Assembly (NCBI GenBank): GCA_017893485.1
Contig: JACEHZ010000211.1
Location: 310,001-374,000 of the forward strand
Direction: 5' to 3'
DNA: 64,000 nucleotides
DNA from: Hemerocallis citrina
Taxonomy: Eukaryota; Streptophyta; Magnoliopsida; Asparagales; Asphodelaceae
Under the pieces are notes generated by a model that had not been told where the DNA came from, ran no database searches, and worked only from the letters and a program-made list of their open reading frames with translations. The position numbers and the translations under genes are program-made. Shown here in pieces: positions 20,628 to 31,912 of this stretch. Positions within the stretch are counted from its first letter, which is position 1; every line of letters starts with the position of its first letter.

Positions 20628-23600
20628 TCATGCAATGTATTGAATGGTTTGAAGATTCACATCTTCCTCTTGCGGTTCTAGACTCATCTCTATGTATGGC
20701 TTCGCCCTGTGTCCGTTCACCTTGAATGTTTGATTTCGTTCTTCGCTGTGAACTTCCAATGCACCATGTGGAAAGACTTTTGTGACACTATATGGTCCAT
20801 ACCATCTTGACTTGAGCTTGCCTGGAAAGAGTCTCAATCTTGAGTTATAGATCAATACCTTTTGTCCTTCACAAAACTCCTTCCTTGCTAGTTGTTTATC
20901 ATGGTATAACTTAGTCCTTTCCTTGTATAGTTTGGCGTTTTCATATGCATCGTGTCTCAATTCTTCAAGCTCATTTATTTGCAATCTCCTTTTGTCACCT
21001 GCCTGTTTCATATCAAAATTGAACTTTTTGATAGCCCAATAAGCTTTGTGTTCCAACTCTACCGGCAGATGACAAGCTTTTTCAAAGACCAAACGGTATG
21101 GTGACATGCCAATGGGTGTCTTGAAAGCGGTTCTGTAGGCCCATAAGGCATCGTTCAAGCGTAGCGACCAATCCTTCCTCCTTGTGTTGACTGTCTTTTC
21201 CAAGATGCTCTTGATCTCTCTGTTGCTAATCTCCACCTGCCCACTGGTTTGAGGATGATATGGAGTTCCCACTCTATGTGTAATCCCATATTTCTTCATT
21301 ACAGAAGCAAATGGGTAGTTATTGAAGTGGCTCCCTCCATCACTTATTATTGCTCGTGGTGTACCAAACCTAGTGAAAATGTTCTCCTGCAAAAACTTGA
21401 CAACAACTTTGTGATCATTAGTTCGTGAGGGGACAGCCTCGACCCATTTAGACACATAATCCACACCAACAAGTATATATAAATAACCAAATGAGTTAGG
21501 AAATGGACCCATGAAGTCGATTCCCCAAACATCAAAAAGCTCGATTACTTGTATGTTGTGTAGTGGCATTTGATTTCTAGAAGAGATGTTGCCTGTCCTT
21601 TGGCATTTGTCGCAAGTCCTGCAAAAAGAAAAAGCATCTTTGAATACTTTAGGCCAATAAAAACCAGATTGCAATACCTTAAGTGCTGTTCTCTTTGGCC
21701 CAAAATGTCCTCCACAAGCATATTGGTGGCAATGTTGTAGAATACTCCTTTGTTCCTCGTCTGCCACACATCTTCTTATAATTTGATCAGAGCAAAATTT
21801 GAATAAATAAGGATCATCCCAATAATAGTGTTTGCTCAGATCCACCAATCTTTTCCTTTCCTGATGTGTCATACCTGGAGGAAAAACATGAGCGGTTAGA
21901 AAATTTACAATATCAGCAAACCAGGGTAGTTGTTCAGAGAGATAAGTCGACTGGTTGAGGGACCAGTCGACTGCCCCGAGGGTGTGAATATTTATTGCAA
22001 ATAATTGTTCATCTGGAAAATTTTCATTCAGCGGGGGCACATTTCTCTCGTCCTCGTGCAGTAATCTGGACATGTGATCTGCCACAACATTGTCGCATCC
22101 TTTCTTGTCTCTAATCTCAAGATCGAATTCTTGAAGCAACAGCACCCATCTGATCAACCTAGGCTTAGCTTCCTTTTTAGCCAATAAATATCTCAAAGCA
22201 GCATGGTCAGTGAAAACAATAACTTTAGAACCAATTAAATATGATCTAAACTTCTCTACAGCAAATATAACAGCCAACATTTCTTTTTCAGTTGTAGAAT
22301 AATTTAGCTGTGCATCGTTTAGAGTTCGAGAAGCATAGTAAATAACATGTGGTTTCTTATTGATCCTTTGACCTAAAACAGCCCCTAAGGCATAATCACT
22401 TGCATCACACATGAGCTCAAAAGGATGGCTCCAATCTGGTGCCATGACTATAGGTGCAGAAATGAGAAGATTCTTTAATGTATTAAAGGCATTTGTACAT
22501 TCTTCTGTCCATACAAACTCAACATCCTTAGCTAACAAGTCACAAAGGGGTTTGGAGATTTTTGAAAAGTCTTTTATAAATCGTCTATAAAACCCTGCAT
22601 GTCCTAGAAAACTCCTAATGCCCTTAACTGTAGTGGGAGGGGGTAGTTTTGATATCATATCAATTTTTGCCTTGTCTACCTCTATGCCTCTTTTTGAAAT
22701 AACATGCCCCAAAACAATACCTTGTTGTACCATAAAATGGCACTTTTCCCAATTCAGCACTAAATTGCATTCTTCACATCTTTTAAGAACAAGCTGCAAA
22801 TGGTTAAGACATTCATCGAAACAAGATCCAAAAACACTAAAATCATCCATAAATACCTCGATGAACCTCTCCACCATGTCTGAAAATATACTCATCATGC
22901 ATCTTTGGAACGTAGCTGGAGCATTGCACAATCCAAACGGCATCCTCCTGTAAGCAAAAGTACCAAATGGGCATGTAAAAGTGGTCTTTTCTTGATCTTC
23001 TGGAGCAATAGCAATTTGATTATAGCCACTATAACCATCTAAAAAACAATAATGACTATATCCTGCTAATCTTTCTAACATTTGATCAATAAAAGGAAGA
23101 GGGAAGTGATCTTTCCTGGTTTCATTGTTCAGTTTCCTATAATCAATGCATACCCTCCAACCTGTGGTTACTCTTATTGGGATAAGTTCATTCTCTTCAT
23201 TTGTTACCACTGTAACTCCACTTTTCTTAGGAACTACATGTATAGGACTTACCCATTTGCTATCTGAGATAGGGTAGATGATGCCAACATCTAGTAGCTT
23301 CAGTATCTCTGTTCTTACCACTTCTTTCATGTTAGGGTTAAGCCTTCTCTGTGCCTCTCTGCTAGGTTTTGCATCGTTCTCAAGCAATATTCTATGCATG
23401 CATTTGGATGGACTTATTCCCTTGATGTCTGCAATGGTCCATCCTATTGCATTTTTGTGTTCTTGCAGTACCTTCAGCAGCTTTTCTTCTTCTTGTGCAG
23501 TTAAGTTGGCAGCAATTATTACTGGTAGTGTCTGGTTCTCACCTAAGAAGGCATGTTTCAAATGATCGGGCAGTTGCTTGAGTTCTATGTCTGGGCGCTT

Positions 23601-26189
23601 CTGTACAGTCGACTGGTCCATGTCAGCAGTCGACTTGTTCTGGGCATCTTGATTCGGTCGACTGGTTAGAATACCAGTCGACTTACTCTGTTTGTCAGTC
23701 GCCTGATCTGAAGAAATAGAAATTTTATCAGATACCAACTGTTCAAAAGCAGGCACAAGCTTACCTGAATGTGACTGTGGAGTTTCAAGTTGATGTACTG
23801 TCTCTGCAATCTCCCAGTCATCGTATTCCTGTTCAACATGAGATAAAGTTAGAGATTGAGTGATTGTGGCTTGTAGTGGTTCAACGCTATGTACCTGAAA
23901 TGTTTGATCAACAATCTCCTGCACCACATCAATATTATAGCATTCATGATCATCTTGTGGTAATTTTAGTGTATCAAACATTTTAAATTCCACTTTTTCT
24001 CCGTTTATCTTCATACTTATAATGCCCTTTTTAACACAAATTTTTATATCAGCTGTACTCATAAAGGGCCTACCTAATATGATCGGTAGAGATGATGACA
24101 TTGAAGATTCCTCCATATCTAACACAACAAAATCAGCAGGCAAAATAAAATCATTTACCTGAACTAGGACATCTTCTAAAATACCTCTAGGTCTTTTGAT
24201 GCTGCGATCAGCCAATTGCAAAGTGATGGATGTTGGCTTGAGTTCCCCCAATCCAAGCTTTTCATAAACAGAATAAGGAAGAAGGTTGATGCTTGCCCCC
24301 AAGTCTAACAGTGCCTTTTCAAAGAAGTGCTCACCAACTTTGCAAGGAATGGTGAAACTACCTGGATCTTTCAGTTTAGGTGGTAGTTTTCTCAATAATA
24401 CAGCGCTCACTTCTTCTGTCAAAGCCACATCCTCCTTAACCTGAAATGTTCTTTTGTGAGTACAACAGTCTTTCAAAAATTTGGCATAAGAAGGAATTTG
24501 TTTAATAGCATCGAGTAGGGGAATATTAATTTCTACCTTTTTGAGAGTTTCAAAGACGTCAAATAAATGTTGTTCTTTCTTTTTATTGACTAACCTTTGA
24601 GGGAATGGTGGTGGAACAGTCCCTACTTTTTGATTTACCTTCTTTGAACCAAGAGCTTTTGATGGTTGTTTTTCTGATTTGTCTGTACAGTCGACTGTCT
24701 TGTGTGGGCAGTCGACTGGTTTGTCTGTGTGTTTTCCAACCTTGTTGTCAATTATCTTACCACTTCTTAGGGTAGTCACTGCTTGGAGTTGTTCTTGACC
24801 TCCAGGGTTTGGTATGGTTTGTGAAGGAAGTTCACCTGCCTTTCTTTCGCTTAACTCTTTAGCAATTTGGCCAATTTGTGTCTCCAACTTCTGAATTGCT
24901 TGTCCTTGTTGGTTGCTTGTTTGATGTTGTTGTTGGAGCAATTGAAGAACAGTGGTTTCAAAATCCAACTTCTTCTGTTCTGGAGCTGGTCTTTCAAATC
25001 CACTTCCCATCTGAGGGTTCCTTGCATGTCCTTGTGTGAATTGATTCCCTTGATTATTTTGATTATTGCTCCATGAGAAGTTTGGATGATTCCTCCATCC
25101 TGGGTTATATGTGTTCGAGTATGGATTGTTCTTTGGTGGAAATACTCCTCGACCCACATAGTTTGCATGCTCCTGATCTGTAAAAGTAGACATGGGACAT
25201 GTATCAGTTGTGTGATCTAAATGAGAACAAATTGCACACATTTCGTTTGTTTGATTTTTAACTCCACCCATCGTTGACATTGCATTAACAAGCATATCAA
25301 TTTTCTTATTCATGTTTGCCATTTCCAATTGAATGTTATTATTATTAGAGATCTCGTAAACTCCCTGTTTTTTCGAAGGTCCCCTTCTTGTTGAGAATTG
25401 TTGGGAGTTCTCGCTGAGTTCTTCAAATAGTTCAATGGCTTCTTCTCCACTTTTCCTCATCAAAATTCCATTGCAAGCTGCATCAACAATTGCTTTGTTA
25501 GTGTCATTTAAACCTTCATAAAAAGCTTGTACCTGATCATCCTTAGGCAGATTGTGAGTAGGACACTTGAGAAGCTTGCTTTTGAAGTCCTTCCATGCCT
25601 CGAAGAATAGATCTCCATCTTTTTGTTGGAAGAGTTGAATCTCCCTTTTTAGCTGTTTGGTTTTCTGGGCTGGAAAGAATTCTTTCAAAATTTTCGTTGC
25701 CAATTGCTCCCATGAATTAATTGATCCTGGTTCCAAAGAATTATACCACAACTTAGCATTAAGTTTTAAAGAAAAAGGAAACAAGATTAACCTGATTTGT
25801 TCAGCAGTAAGCCCTTGGACGCTTTGTGTCCTGCAAAGATCGAAAAAGTCTTGCAGATGAAGATGAGGCTCTTCATCTGGTCTGCCACTAAAGTGGGGAA
25901 CCATACTAAGTAAATGAGGAGATAGGTGCATGTTCCCTGTGGCATTAGGTTGAAAAGAGATGCAGGAAGGTTGCTCAATATTCTTAGGAGTGAATTTGTC
26001 CTGCATTGGTACGCGATTCGGTGTTTCTTCTGCCATTGCTGTATGTGTACTAGGTCTCTGATCAGTCGACTGGTTCGGGTGGGCAGTCGACTGGTGTGCT
26101 GCAAATGACTTACCTAGTCTGTGCAAAGTGCGTTCTGTTTCCGCGTCAATTGGTAGTAGTTCTGGTCGAAGTGATCGTCTACCGTGCAT
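20628..26189 (-). CDS. gag-pol polyprotein of the Athila-like Gypsy element, 1853 residues
   Basis: One open frame encodes all enzymes. The gag domain is about residues 95-290 ([18 protein letters not shown]), with one CCHC knuckle, [14 protein letters not shown], near 317-330. The protease motif [12 protein letters not shown] is near 625; DLGA in place of D-T/S-G-A is seen in this branch. The RT has [11 protein letters not shown] near 1085 and FMDD near 1113. RNase H has [13 protein letters not shown] near 1266. Integrase has an H2C2 finger (about 1492-1533, ending CDKCQRTG) and core residues in GIDFMGPFP (about 1560), SDGGSHF (about 1618) and a Glu near 1658. No chromodomain follows. The first Met is 100 nt past the primer site. 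The lack of any stop or frameshift suggests the element may be competent. Several CAGTCGACTG pairs are embedded in the coding sequence. Confidence 0.95.
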   Translation of the reverse strand: MHGRRSLRPELLPIDAETERTLHRLGKSFAAHQSTAHPNQSTDQRPSTHTAMAEETPNRVPMQDKFTPKNIEQPSCISFQPNATGNMHLSPHLLSMVPHFSGRPDEEPHLHLQDFFDLCRTQSVQGLTAEQIRLILFPFSLKLNAKLWYNSLEPGSINSWEQLATKILKEFFPAQKTKQLKREIQLFQQKDGDLFFEAWKDFKSKLLKCPTHNLPKDDQVQAFYEGLNDTNKAIVDAACNGILMRKSGEEAIELFEELSENSQQFSTRRGPSKKQGVYEISNNNNIQLEMANMNKKIDMLVNAMSTMGGVKNQTNEMCAICSHLDHTTDTCPMSTFTDQEHANYVGRGVFPPKNNPYSNTYNPGWRNHPNFSWSNNQNNQGNQFTQGHARNPQMGSGFERPAPEQKKLDFETTVLQLLQQQHQTSNQQGQAIQKLETQIGQIAKELSERKAGELPSQTIPNPGGQEQLQAVTTLRSGKIIDNKVGKHTDKPVDCPHKTVDCTDKSEKQPSKALGSKKVNQKVGTVPPPFPQRLVNKKKEQHLFDVFETLKKVEINIPLLDAIKQIPSYAKFLKDCCTHKRTFQVKEDVALTEEVSAVLLRKLPPKLKDPGSFTIPCKVGEHFFEKALLDLGASINLLPYSVYEKLGLGELKPTSITLQLADRSIKRPRGILEDVLVQVNDFILPADFVVLDMEESSMSSSLPIILGRPFMSTADIKICVKKGIISMKINGEKVEFKMFDTLKLPQDDHECYNIDVVQEIVDQTFQVHSVEPLQATITQSLTLSHVEQEYDDWEIAETVHQLETPQSHSGKLVPAFEQLVSDKISISSDQATDKQSKSTGILTSRPNQDAQNKSTADMDQSTVQKRPDIELKQLPDHLKHAFLGENQTLPVIIAANLTAQEEEKLLKVLQEHKNAIGWTIADIKGISPSKCMHRILLENDAKPSREAQRRLNPNMKEVVRTEILKLLDVGIIYPISDSKWVSPIHVVPKKSGVTVVTNEENELIPIRVTTGWRVCIDYRKLNNETRKDHFPLPFIDQMLERLAGYSHYCFLDGYSGYNQIAIAPEDQEKTTFTCPFGTFAYRRMPFGLCNAPATFQRCMMSIFSDMVERFIEVFMDDFSVFGSCFDECLNHLQLVLKRCEECNLVLNWEKCHFMVQQGIVLGHVISKRGIEVDKAKIDMISKLPPPTTVKGIRSFLGHAGFYRRFIKDFSKISKPLCDLLAKDVEFVWTEECTNAFNTLKNLLISAPIVMAPDWSHPFELMCDASDYALGAVLGQRINKKPHVIYYASRTLNDAQLNYSTTEKEMLAVIFAVEKFRSYLIGSKVIVFTDHAALRYLLAKKEAKPRLIRWVLLLQEFDLEIRDKKGCDNVVADHMSRLLHEDERNVPPLNENFPDEQLFAINIHTLGAVDWSLNQSTYLSEQLPWFADIVNFLTAHVFPPGMTHQERKRLVDLSKHYYWDDPYLFKFCSDQIIRRCVADEEQRSILQHCHQYACGGHFGPKRTALKVLQSGFYWPKVFKDAFSFCRTCDKCQRTGNISSRNQMPLHNIQVIELFDVWGIDFMGPFPNSFGYLYILVGVDYVSKWVEAVPSRTNDHKVVVKFLQENIFTRFGTPRAIISDGGSHFNNYPFASVMKKYGITHRVGTPYHPQTSGQVEISNREIKSILEKTVNTRRKDWSLRLNDALWAYRTAFKTPIGMSPYRLVFEKACHLPVELEHKAYWAIKKFNFDMKQAGDKRRLQINELEELRHDAYENAKLYKERTKLYHDKQLARKEFCEGQKVLIYNSRLRLFPGKLKSRWYGPYSVTKVFPHGALEVHSEERNQTFKVNGHRAKPYIEMSLEPQEEDVNLQTIQYIA

Positions 26190-26288
26190 TCACCGAAGTC
26201 CTGTAACCTAAAAGAAAAATTATTAATAAAAGAAAAGAAAAAAAAACTAATAAAATTCTACTGACTTGTAAGTTAAAATACTAAACAA

Positions 26289-26306
26289 TCCCCGGCAACG
26301 GCGCCA
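26289..26306 (-). other. primer binding site (tRNA-Asp)
   Basis: TGGCGCCGTTGCCGGGGA on the minus strand lies 6 nt past the 5' LTR. It is complementary to the 3' end of plant tRNA-Asp including CCA. Confidence 0.85.
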
Positions 26307-26312
26307 AAAACT

Positions 26313-28015
26313 TGTTGTTGGAAATCTAGTACCTAAATTAATAGATAAACTAGATACAAATTATAAAAACCTCGCAAGTGCACGAATCGAATCGTAGTAA
26401 TAGCAAGGGTCGATCCCACAGAGATTGTAGACTTCAACTTACTAATCAATAAAACTAATAATAAAAATGAATAAGAGTTGTTTTAATAGTCTAAAAGGAA
26501 TAAAAAGATTAAAACTAAGAAGAAATTGTTGAATCACAAATATCTCTTGAATAGTTGGGTTGTTGATCTCCACCAATAGTTAGTAATGCTAAGTCACCTT
26601 CTGAACTTACTCCCAATTACTCATGTTTGTTCACTTCAAGGGCATGGTATCTACTCCTTAAAGTATTGTTTCCCTAAGCCAAGAATTAGGCATGGTATCT
26701 ACTCTAATTCGTTTCTTTCATCAAGCAGTCAGCCTAGTATTTACTAAGTTGTTCTTAACGAAAACATAAGATCAGTGGAAACGAACAAACACTTAAAGTT
26801 CTAGAAATTGGTATCAAATCTAGATCCTCTAAGTTGATTGAACCAAGAACCTCTAAAGATTCCTTTGTTACAAATTATGAGCACGAGATTCGGTCGTCTC
26901 AATATGCTTCATATAACAGATTTAGATAAATGATAACATAAACTTGATATTCTCACGTGCTGTATGTCAGTCGACTGGCTCTCACCTCAGTCGACTGCTC
27001 TCAGACTTCAAGATCCAAGTTTGATGATCATTAATCTATGTCAATTCAACCAGATTCAATCAATAAGTAATTAGAAGATCTCAGAAGAATATAGCACTAC
27101 ATAACTACGGTTTCGATCTACCCAACTATAAAATTAGTTCCACATAAATATAACTTTATTGCTTAACAAGTTTGAATACATGATCAACATAAAAGAATAA
27201 AGAGAGAAGAAGAAATAAACTAATGGATTCCGGCAATATGGTCGACTGTCTGTCACACAGTCGACTGCCTTCTGGTTGCTGGATCTTCTCTCTCCTTCTT
27301 CGATGTTGATGGAGTGAAGCACGGGTTGATGACTTGATGGTTGGGAACTCTCTGATTAAGTTGCGTCCACGAGATAGATCTGATAATCCTTGGATGGAGT
27401 TGTGGAGTCGAGAGAGCGGAGGAGAGCCGTTCTGGAGATGGTATTCTGATATTTATAGAACACGGCTGAGAATTAGGGTTTCCCCTTTTTCAGGAAGATC
27501 CTTCTTTATTTGATTTGATGATTAATATCTTTCTCTTTTCTCCTTTCCTTCCTTATCTGTTTACCACGTCCACTTGGAAACCCCCAGTCTCTAGATTTGA
27601 TTTGCATAAATCTGGATTCAAATAGATGTGAAATTAGATGCAGGTGAATCTTCGAATATCTGATTTGTGTACTCCGCCGCCTATCAGTCGACTGTCCTTG
27701 GGAGTAAGTCGACTGTGTCGAGACTTCAGTATTTTCATGATTCATCCGCCCAGTCGACTGATGTTTTGGGAACAGTCGACTTGGTCGAGCAGCTGTGTAA
27801 AACTTGATTTCCTCTGTCCAGTCGCCTGTTATCATGACCAGTCGACTGCTTCTTCAGTTTCCTGTGTATCATCCTGGATTTGCTTCGTTTTGCTGTTTAT
27901 AGGCTGTTTCCTGCAGAGAAAGAGAAAAGAAGCATAAATACCACATATAGAGCTTTTAAATGTCTAATTATATTAAGATTGTTGCTCTAAAAAGTGAATA
28001 ATAATGTGTTCATCA
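26313..28015 (-). repeat. 5' LTR of the Athila-like element
   Basis: Same length (1703 bp) and, as far as read, the same sequence as 17904-19606. It would drive transcription leftward into gag-pol. The same five palindrome pairs are present (for example 26968/26988). Confidence 0.93.
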
Positions 28016-28020
28016 GGTGG

Positions 28021-28293
28021 CAGCACGACGGGGTCAGGCACAACGGGTACTCTATTGGCAGTTTCATAAGCCATTCTCAGCTGCTCATTATGTTCCCGCT
28101 GCATCTGCATCACCAGCTCATTGTGCTCACGTTGCATTTGCATCAGCTACGCAACCGTAGGCGCATCAGACTGGTTTTCCTTAGCACGGGAAGAAGAAGC
28201 ACCCTTTCTAAGCAATTGCATCAACTGTGCAATAGTGGCCTCATCGGACTGATCATTCCCAGTACGGGAAGAAGAAGCACCCTTTTTGGCCAT
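28021..28293 (-). pseudogene. gag of the outer Gypsy element, N-terminal part
   Basis: ATG at 28291-28293 opens MAKKGASSSRTGNDQ, followed by a partial internal repeat (KGASSSR twice, MQMQREHNE twice). An in-frame TAG at 28147-28149 interrupts it (PTVA-stop-LMQ). The frame runs into the nested element at 28020 and resumes at 17903. Confidence 0.75.
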
Positions 28294-28477
28294 ATTCTGC
28301 AATAGAAAACCAAACGGTTAGCGTCCAGATCATAAGTTGGATATTAATTGTTCATGCGATCACTGTATTACTCATATTGTTGAGTCAAACCGATATGATC
28401 CCAAATCTGATTAATATATCAATCAAAGCCAACTTCCTTTCGTTAGTCTCGTTTGATTGATATATTATCAAAACCTA

Positions 28478-28490
28478 GGCTCTGATACCA
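28478..28490 (-). other. primer binding site (initiator Met tRNA) of the outer Gypsy element
   Basis: TGGTATCAGAGCC on the minus strand lies 10 nt past the 5' LTR end at 28501. It is the standard initiator-Met site of plant LTR retrotransposons. Confidence 0.85.
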
Positions 28491-29553
28491 CTAAAAATCA
28501 TGTCACGCCCCGCTTCCCAAAAATACGGAATACGAGTACATGACAAAAGCCCAGCGAATAACTAACGTCACCCATAGCATTGGTACTAAAACCCGAAACC
28601 CGGACCCGACCCGGACCCGACCCGGACCCGGCGTTGGACCGGAACCGACCTGATCTAATTTGGGTAGAGTATGGGTCCTAAATAACTACCCGTTGAAATT
28701 TTGGGTCGGGTCTGGGTCCCCTAAAAATGGAACCGACCCGGACCCGGACCCGGACCCGCAATAGAGAATTAATCAATAAACGAAGCGGACCCGACCCGGA
28801 CCCGACCCGTTACCCGTTACCAGTGCCACTCAGTATATCAAAAGTAGATTGCCAATCACTGACTCATAAATTAGTCAGTAATGTATGAGCCATGGAAAAT
28901 AAAGTTCACAGCTTGCAGTACTTATGAGTCGATACCCTAAGAGATCCCTTATGACAAGTCGGTCTTTTTTTCTTCTTTGAATCCCTTTTCTTTATATCTG
29001 GAGTGTACGATGACATTTTATAGTAGTATTGCTAGTTGACAATAATGCCATTTATTTTCTAACTTGTCTCATTTCTAATTGCAAAATTTTAAAAGTCCTC
29101 ATCTGTGTTAAAAATACTCAGGCGGAAGGAAACAACAGACTAAACTGTTTGTCAACATAAAAGTTGGAAGCGTTGATGGATGGGAATGAAATACAGACAG
29201 CTTTGAGATACAGAAATAGAGCTAAAAGAAGAGTAAAACATAACCAGCCTACCATTTTGTTCTCATGTGCATATGAACAATGATTGTCTTTGATGAAGGG
29301 GGTACTTCACAAAAGAACACAACATCAACTAGTTAAATATCAGAAAGCAATATTATTGACTGAAATCTTTAGGATGCATGAGCAGGAGCCCAAGAGTACT
29401 TATTTTATAGACTTATTTACATGAGAGAATCAGATAGTATAATCTAATTATAGGAATACAATAGTAATGTACATTATTACACCTGACTTACAAAATTTAG
29501 CAATCTTATATGAGCAGGCTAAGTTATCATTCTCCAATATTCTCCAAATCTCC

Positions 29554-29808
29554 TTATACGAAGAAACGGACTTTACAACATAAGCCAACACTAACACAAT
29601 ATATTTCAGCAATAGAAGAACTAATCAGGAAACCGGCAGCATCAGATATCCATTCATCTTCCAAATTGAGGGCATCCATCTCTTGTGCTAGATCAGATTG
29701 CAAGAGACATGAGTGCGTAAAACAATAAGGCTCAGTGTAAGTGGGGAGTTCATTTGCTGAAAGAAAAGCAGGGCGATAGCAGTGCACCCCACTAATTGCA
29801 TCTTCATC
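29554..29808 (-). pseudogene. captured gene fragment, second exon
   Basis: After a strong acceptor (ttctttccttcag) the frame reads EDAISGVHCYRPAFLSANEL and continues through DALNLEDEWISDAAGFLI to a stop at 29554. It joins the exon at 29896-30040 in phase across an 87-bp intron. I do not recognise the parent gene; it does not look like a transposon protein. The true parent exon probably ends before the stop. Confidence 0.6.
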
Positions 29809-29895
29809 TGAAGGAAAGAAGGAACACAACAATAAAAAAACTCAAATCACATATTGAAGAAAATAAATAATAATATTAACAGTTCAATAACATAC

Positions 29896-30040
29896 AAATT
29901 TCAGACAGGTTATGTAGTGATGTCTGCACAATGTTGTGGTATGAACACCATTCCTCTTCAAACTTAGAGATCACCAATTGAGATGTTTTTGACTTATCAA
30001 CCTTAATAATATCTTTTAGTCGTTCGAGCCGGAGTACATC
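29896..30040 (-). pseudogene. captured gene fragment, first exon
   Basis: 145 nt between an acceptor (ttcctacag) and a donor (GTATGT). It encodes DVLRLERLKDIIKVDKSKTS, then FEEEWCSYHNIVQTSLHNLS. It ends with one base of a codon that is completed exactly by the next exon (T+AT, Tyr). Intact splice sites and shared frame argue that this is copied genomic DNA of a host gene rather than chance ORFs. Confidence 0.6.
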
Positions 30041-31912
30041 CTGTAGGAAAGAAATTATAGCTTACATAAAGGAAATCAATTTGAGTGGAACGAAACATAT
30101 AAACAGACATAAAGCTACAACTAAAAAATTTAATGAATAAGCAAAAGTTATCGATCACATGGATCACATATATTGTGTTATGCTTTAAAGACCCGGAACC
30201 GAACCGGACCCGTGATTAGAAATAGGACCCGGACCCGAAAGCGAACGGGTAACATTTCTTGTGGGGAACCGGACCCGGACCCGGACCCGAATTTCATGGG
30301 TCTGAGTCCGGGTCCAGTATTTGGACCCGTCAATGACCGGGTCCGGATCCGGGTATTGAGCTACCCGACCCGACCCGACCCGTTACCAGTGCTAGTCACC
30401 CATAATCTGTTTAATTGATTAACTCAACAATATAAACAACACAGAACAATTGCGCAGGTAATAGTAATAATCTCACGAACAAATAATACTTGGAATTAAG
30501 CAATAAAAATATCCAAATACAATAATAATCCAACGTCTGGAAAAAAAAATAGCAATATTCGGGTCATAAGCCCAATACAATAAAATAACAATAATCCAAT
30601 AATTAAGTCTCCAAACAAAGAAATAATTATTTATTAAGCGGCGATGCAATCAATTCCTTCACCAATATTTTTCTGTCAAATCCATCTGGTAATTCTCCAT
30701 CAATACCTGTAAATACTTCATCTAAAAAGAGGAGAAAAATTGTCCTTAGAGCAAGTTATGGACAGCAAGTAGAGAAAGCAATAAATAACACAATTGAAAT
30801 AAAATCCAAAAGATAAATAACCCAATAAAGGAGAAAAATAGTTCATGAACGAAAATTTCAACCCAATTAACTAAATAAATAACACAATTGAAATAATAAG
30901 AATTTGGCTTAAAATAAATTGGAACTCGCCAAGAAAATCAGATCGGGTATATAAAAATAAAATAATCCAATATATGAATTTTAAATAGAAAATAATGAAA
31001 TAACAATTTATAATCATAATCATAATAGTAATAAATTATACAATAAAATAGTATTCGGGTTTAGAAATTTTATTAAAATAATCCAATAATAATAATATAT
31101 TTGTTTTAAGCTCAAATATAAATAGCCGATCAATAAGATGTCGAAGATAAGATCAAAATAAAACATTATTCAAAATAAATAAAATTTTTGTTTAGAAAAT
31201 ACTTTAATACAGATCCAAAACGAATTTAACACAAAATAAATTTACAAAAGTTCAAATTATAGAAAATACACAAAAAATACTAATTATCGGAAATTGGGGT
31301 TACACAAACACAACGATAATTTATCCCAGTTAGCTTTCGCATAATTCGGAGAAAAATATAGAGAGATATAATATTTAACTATGAGAGATTACAAGAAATT
31401 AATGATTCACTCAATACAAAGAATTAAACCCACTCACCAAGAACTATCCCTCTCAAGCGTCTCTTTGCAATGGAGAAAATATTAATGAAGTACTTCACCT
31501 CTCATATTGGAGGTGATTACATTATATAGAAGAAGAATAGAGAGAACCATAGTTAGGTTAATCTTAATTCTCAGTCGTCTGATATAACCTGAAGAAGAAG
31601 TTACTGAATATGAGTCGTACGATCTGATTTGGAATTGAAGATTTGATTGAAACGACCTAACAAGTTGAAGCCCAAAAAGAAAACAGTGCCATGGTTGGTC
31701 GATTGCACTAGCAAGTGCGGTCGACTGTCCATCTCTCGGACAAACCCTGTACAGGCATGACCAGTCGGCTGTCCCCAAGGTCGGTCGATCGTTCCTTTCT
31801 CGGCTGCTGCTGTTGCTGTTTTCTTCTCTCTCTCTTCGGCTGCTTCGACTTTCGTGCTTCATCATATCTTCTTCTAATATGAATCATGAGTATTCAAGAC
31901 ATTTTCCTAACA

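Larger units (their letters stand above)
17904..28015 (-). mobile_element. young Athila-like Ty3/Gypsy element, complete, TSD ggtgg
   Basis: The element has equal 1703-bp LTRs (17904-19606 and 26313-28015), an exact ggtgg duplication (17899-17903 and 28016-28020), an 18-nt tRNA-Asp primer site, a polypurine tract and one uninterrupted gag-pol frame on the minus strand. Every stretch of the two LTRs that I compared is the same, including the three ORFs they contain, so insertion was recent. No env-like ORF was found between pol and the 3' LTR. RT and integrase motifs and the tRNA-Asp site point to the Athila branch; a tree would settle it. Confidence 0.93.
28575..30394. mobile_element. gene-capturing non-autonomous hAT element (Pack-hAT), 1820 bp, TSD gtcaccca
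   Basis: Terminal inverted repeats TAGCATTGGTA and TACCAGTGCTA (one mismatch) are flanked by an exact octamer gtcaccca (28567-28574 and 30395-30402). Both ends (28590-28825 and 30185-30385) are dense in 'cggacccg/cgggtccg' words. The left 250 bp by itself ends in another copy of the terminal word (gttaccagtgcc near 28815), so it looks like a MITE within the element. The 1.35-kb interior has a different, AT-rich composition and carries two spliceable exons of an unrelated gene. No transposase was found. Confidence 0.85.
13268..31304 (-). mobile_element. Ty3/Gypsy Tekay-like element with gag but no pol, TSD caaac
   Basis: LTRs read TGTAACCCC to GGCGTGACA on the minus strand. The target duplication caaac is at 13263-13267 and 31305-31309. 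A 13-nt initiator-Met primer site (28478-28490) follows the 5' (right) LTR. A tract of aaggtgggtagga type precedes the 3' (left) LTR, with the 'aaatttcgaggatgaaatttt' kind of pre-PPT block seen in Tekay/Del elements. Between them only gag is found: its end at 16955 is under 300 bp from the PPT, so protease, RT, RNase H and integrase are absent. The layout is like terminal-repeat-with-GAG elements. Two later insertions (17904-28015 and 28575-30394) lie inside it. Confidence 0.8.
28501..31304 (-). repeat. 5' LTR of the outer Gypsy element, deleted and carrying a hAT insertion
   Basis: 2804 bp, of which 1828 bp are the hAT element plus its duplicated octamer. The remaining about 976 bp match both ends of the 3412-bp partner. 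About 2.4 kb (partner positions about 13725-16180) is missing at about 30780, where a short copied piece (aaataacacaattgaaat) marks the junction. The deletion removes the TATA region seen in the partner. Confidence 0.8.
13139..31912 (-). mobile_element. Copia-type solo LTR (outermost layer of nest), TSD cataa
   Basis: About 732 bp of LTR sequence lies in two pieces, 13139-13267 and 31310-31912, separated by the insertion at 13268. On the minus strand it begins TGTTAGGAAAATG and ends CATACCAACA. The pentamer cataa flanks it at 13134-13138 and 31913-31917. No internal region remains, so it is a solo LTR formed by recombination. Its right part holds two pairs of GTCGAC-like palindromes (31696/31718 and 31762/31782). 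Confidence 0.8.

Noticed and set aside
29554..29832. Captured exon as a hAT transposase remnant
   Set aside because: No BED zinc finger or hAT dimerisation motif is visible, and the good intron borders favour a host-gene origin.
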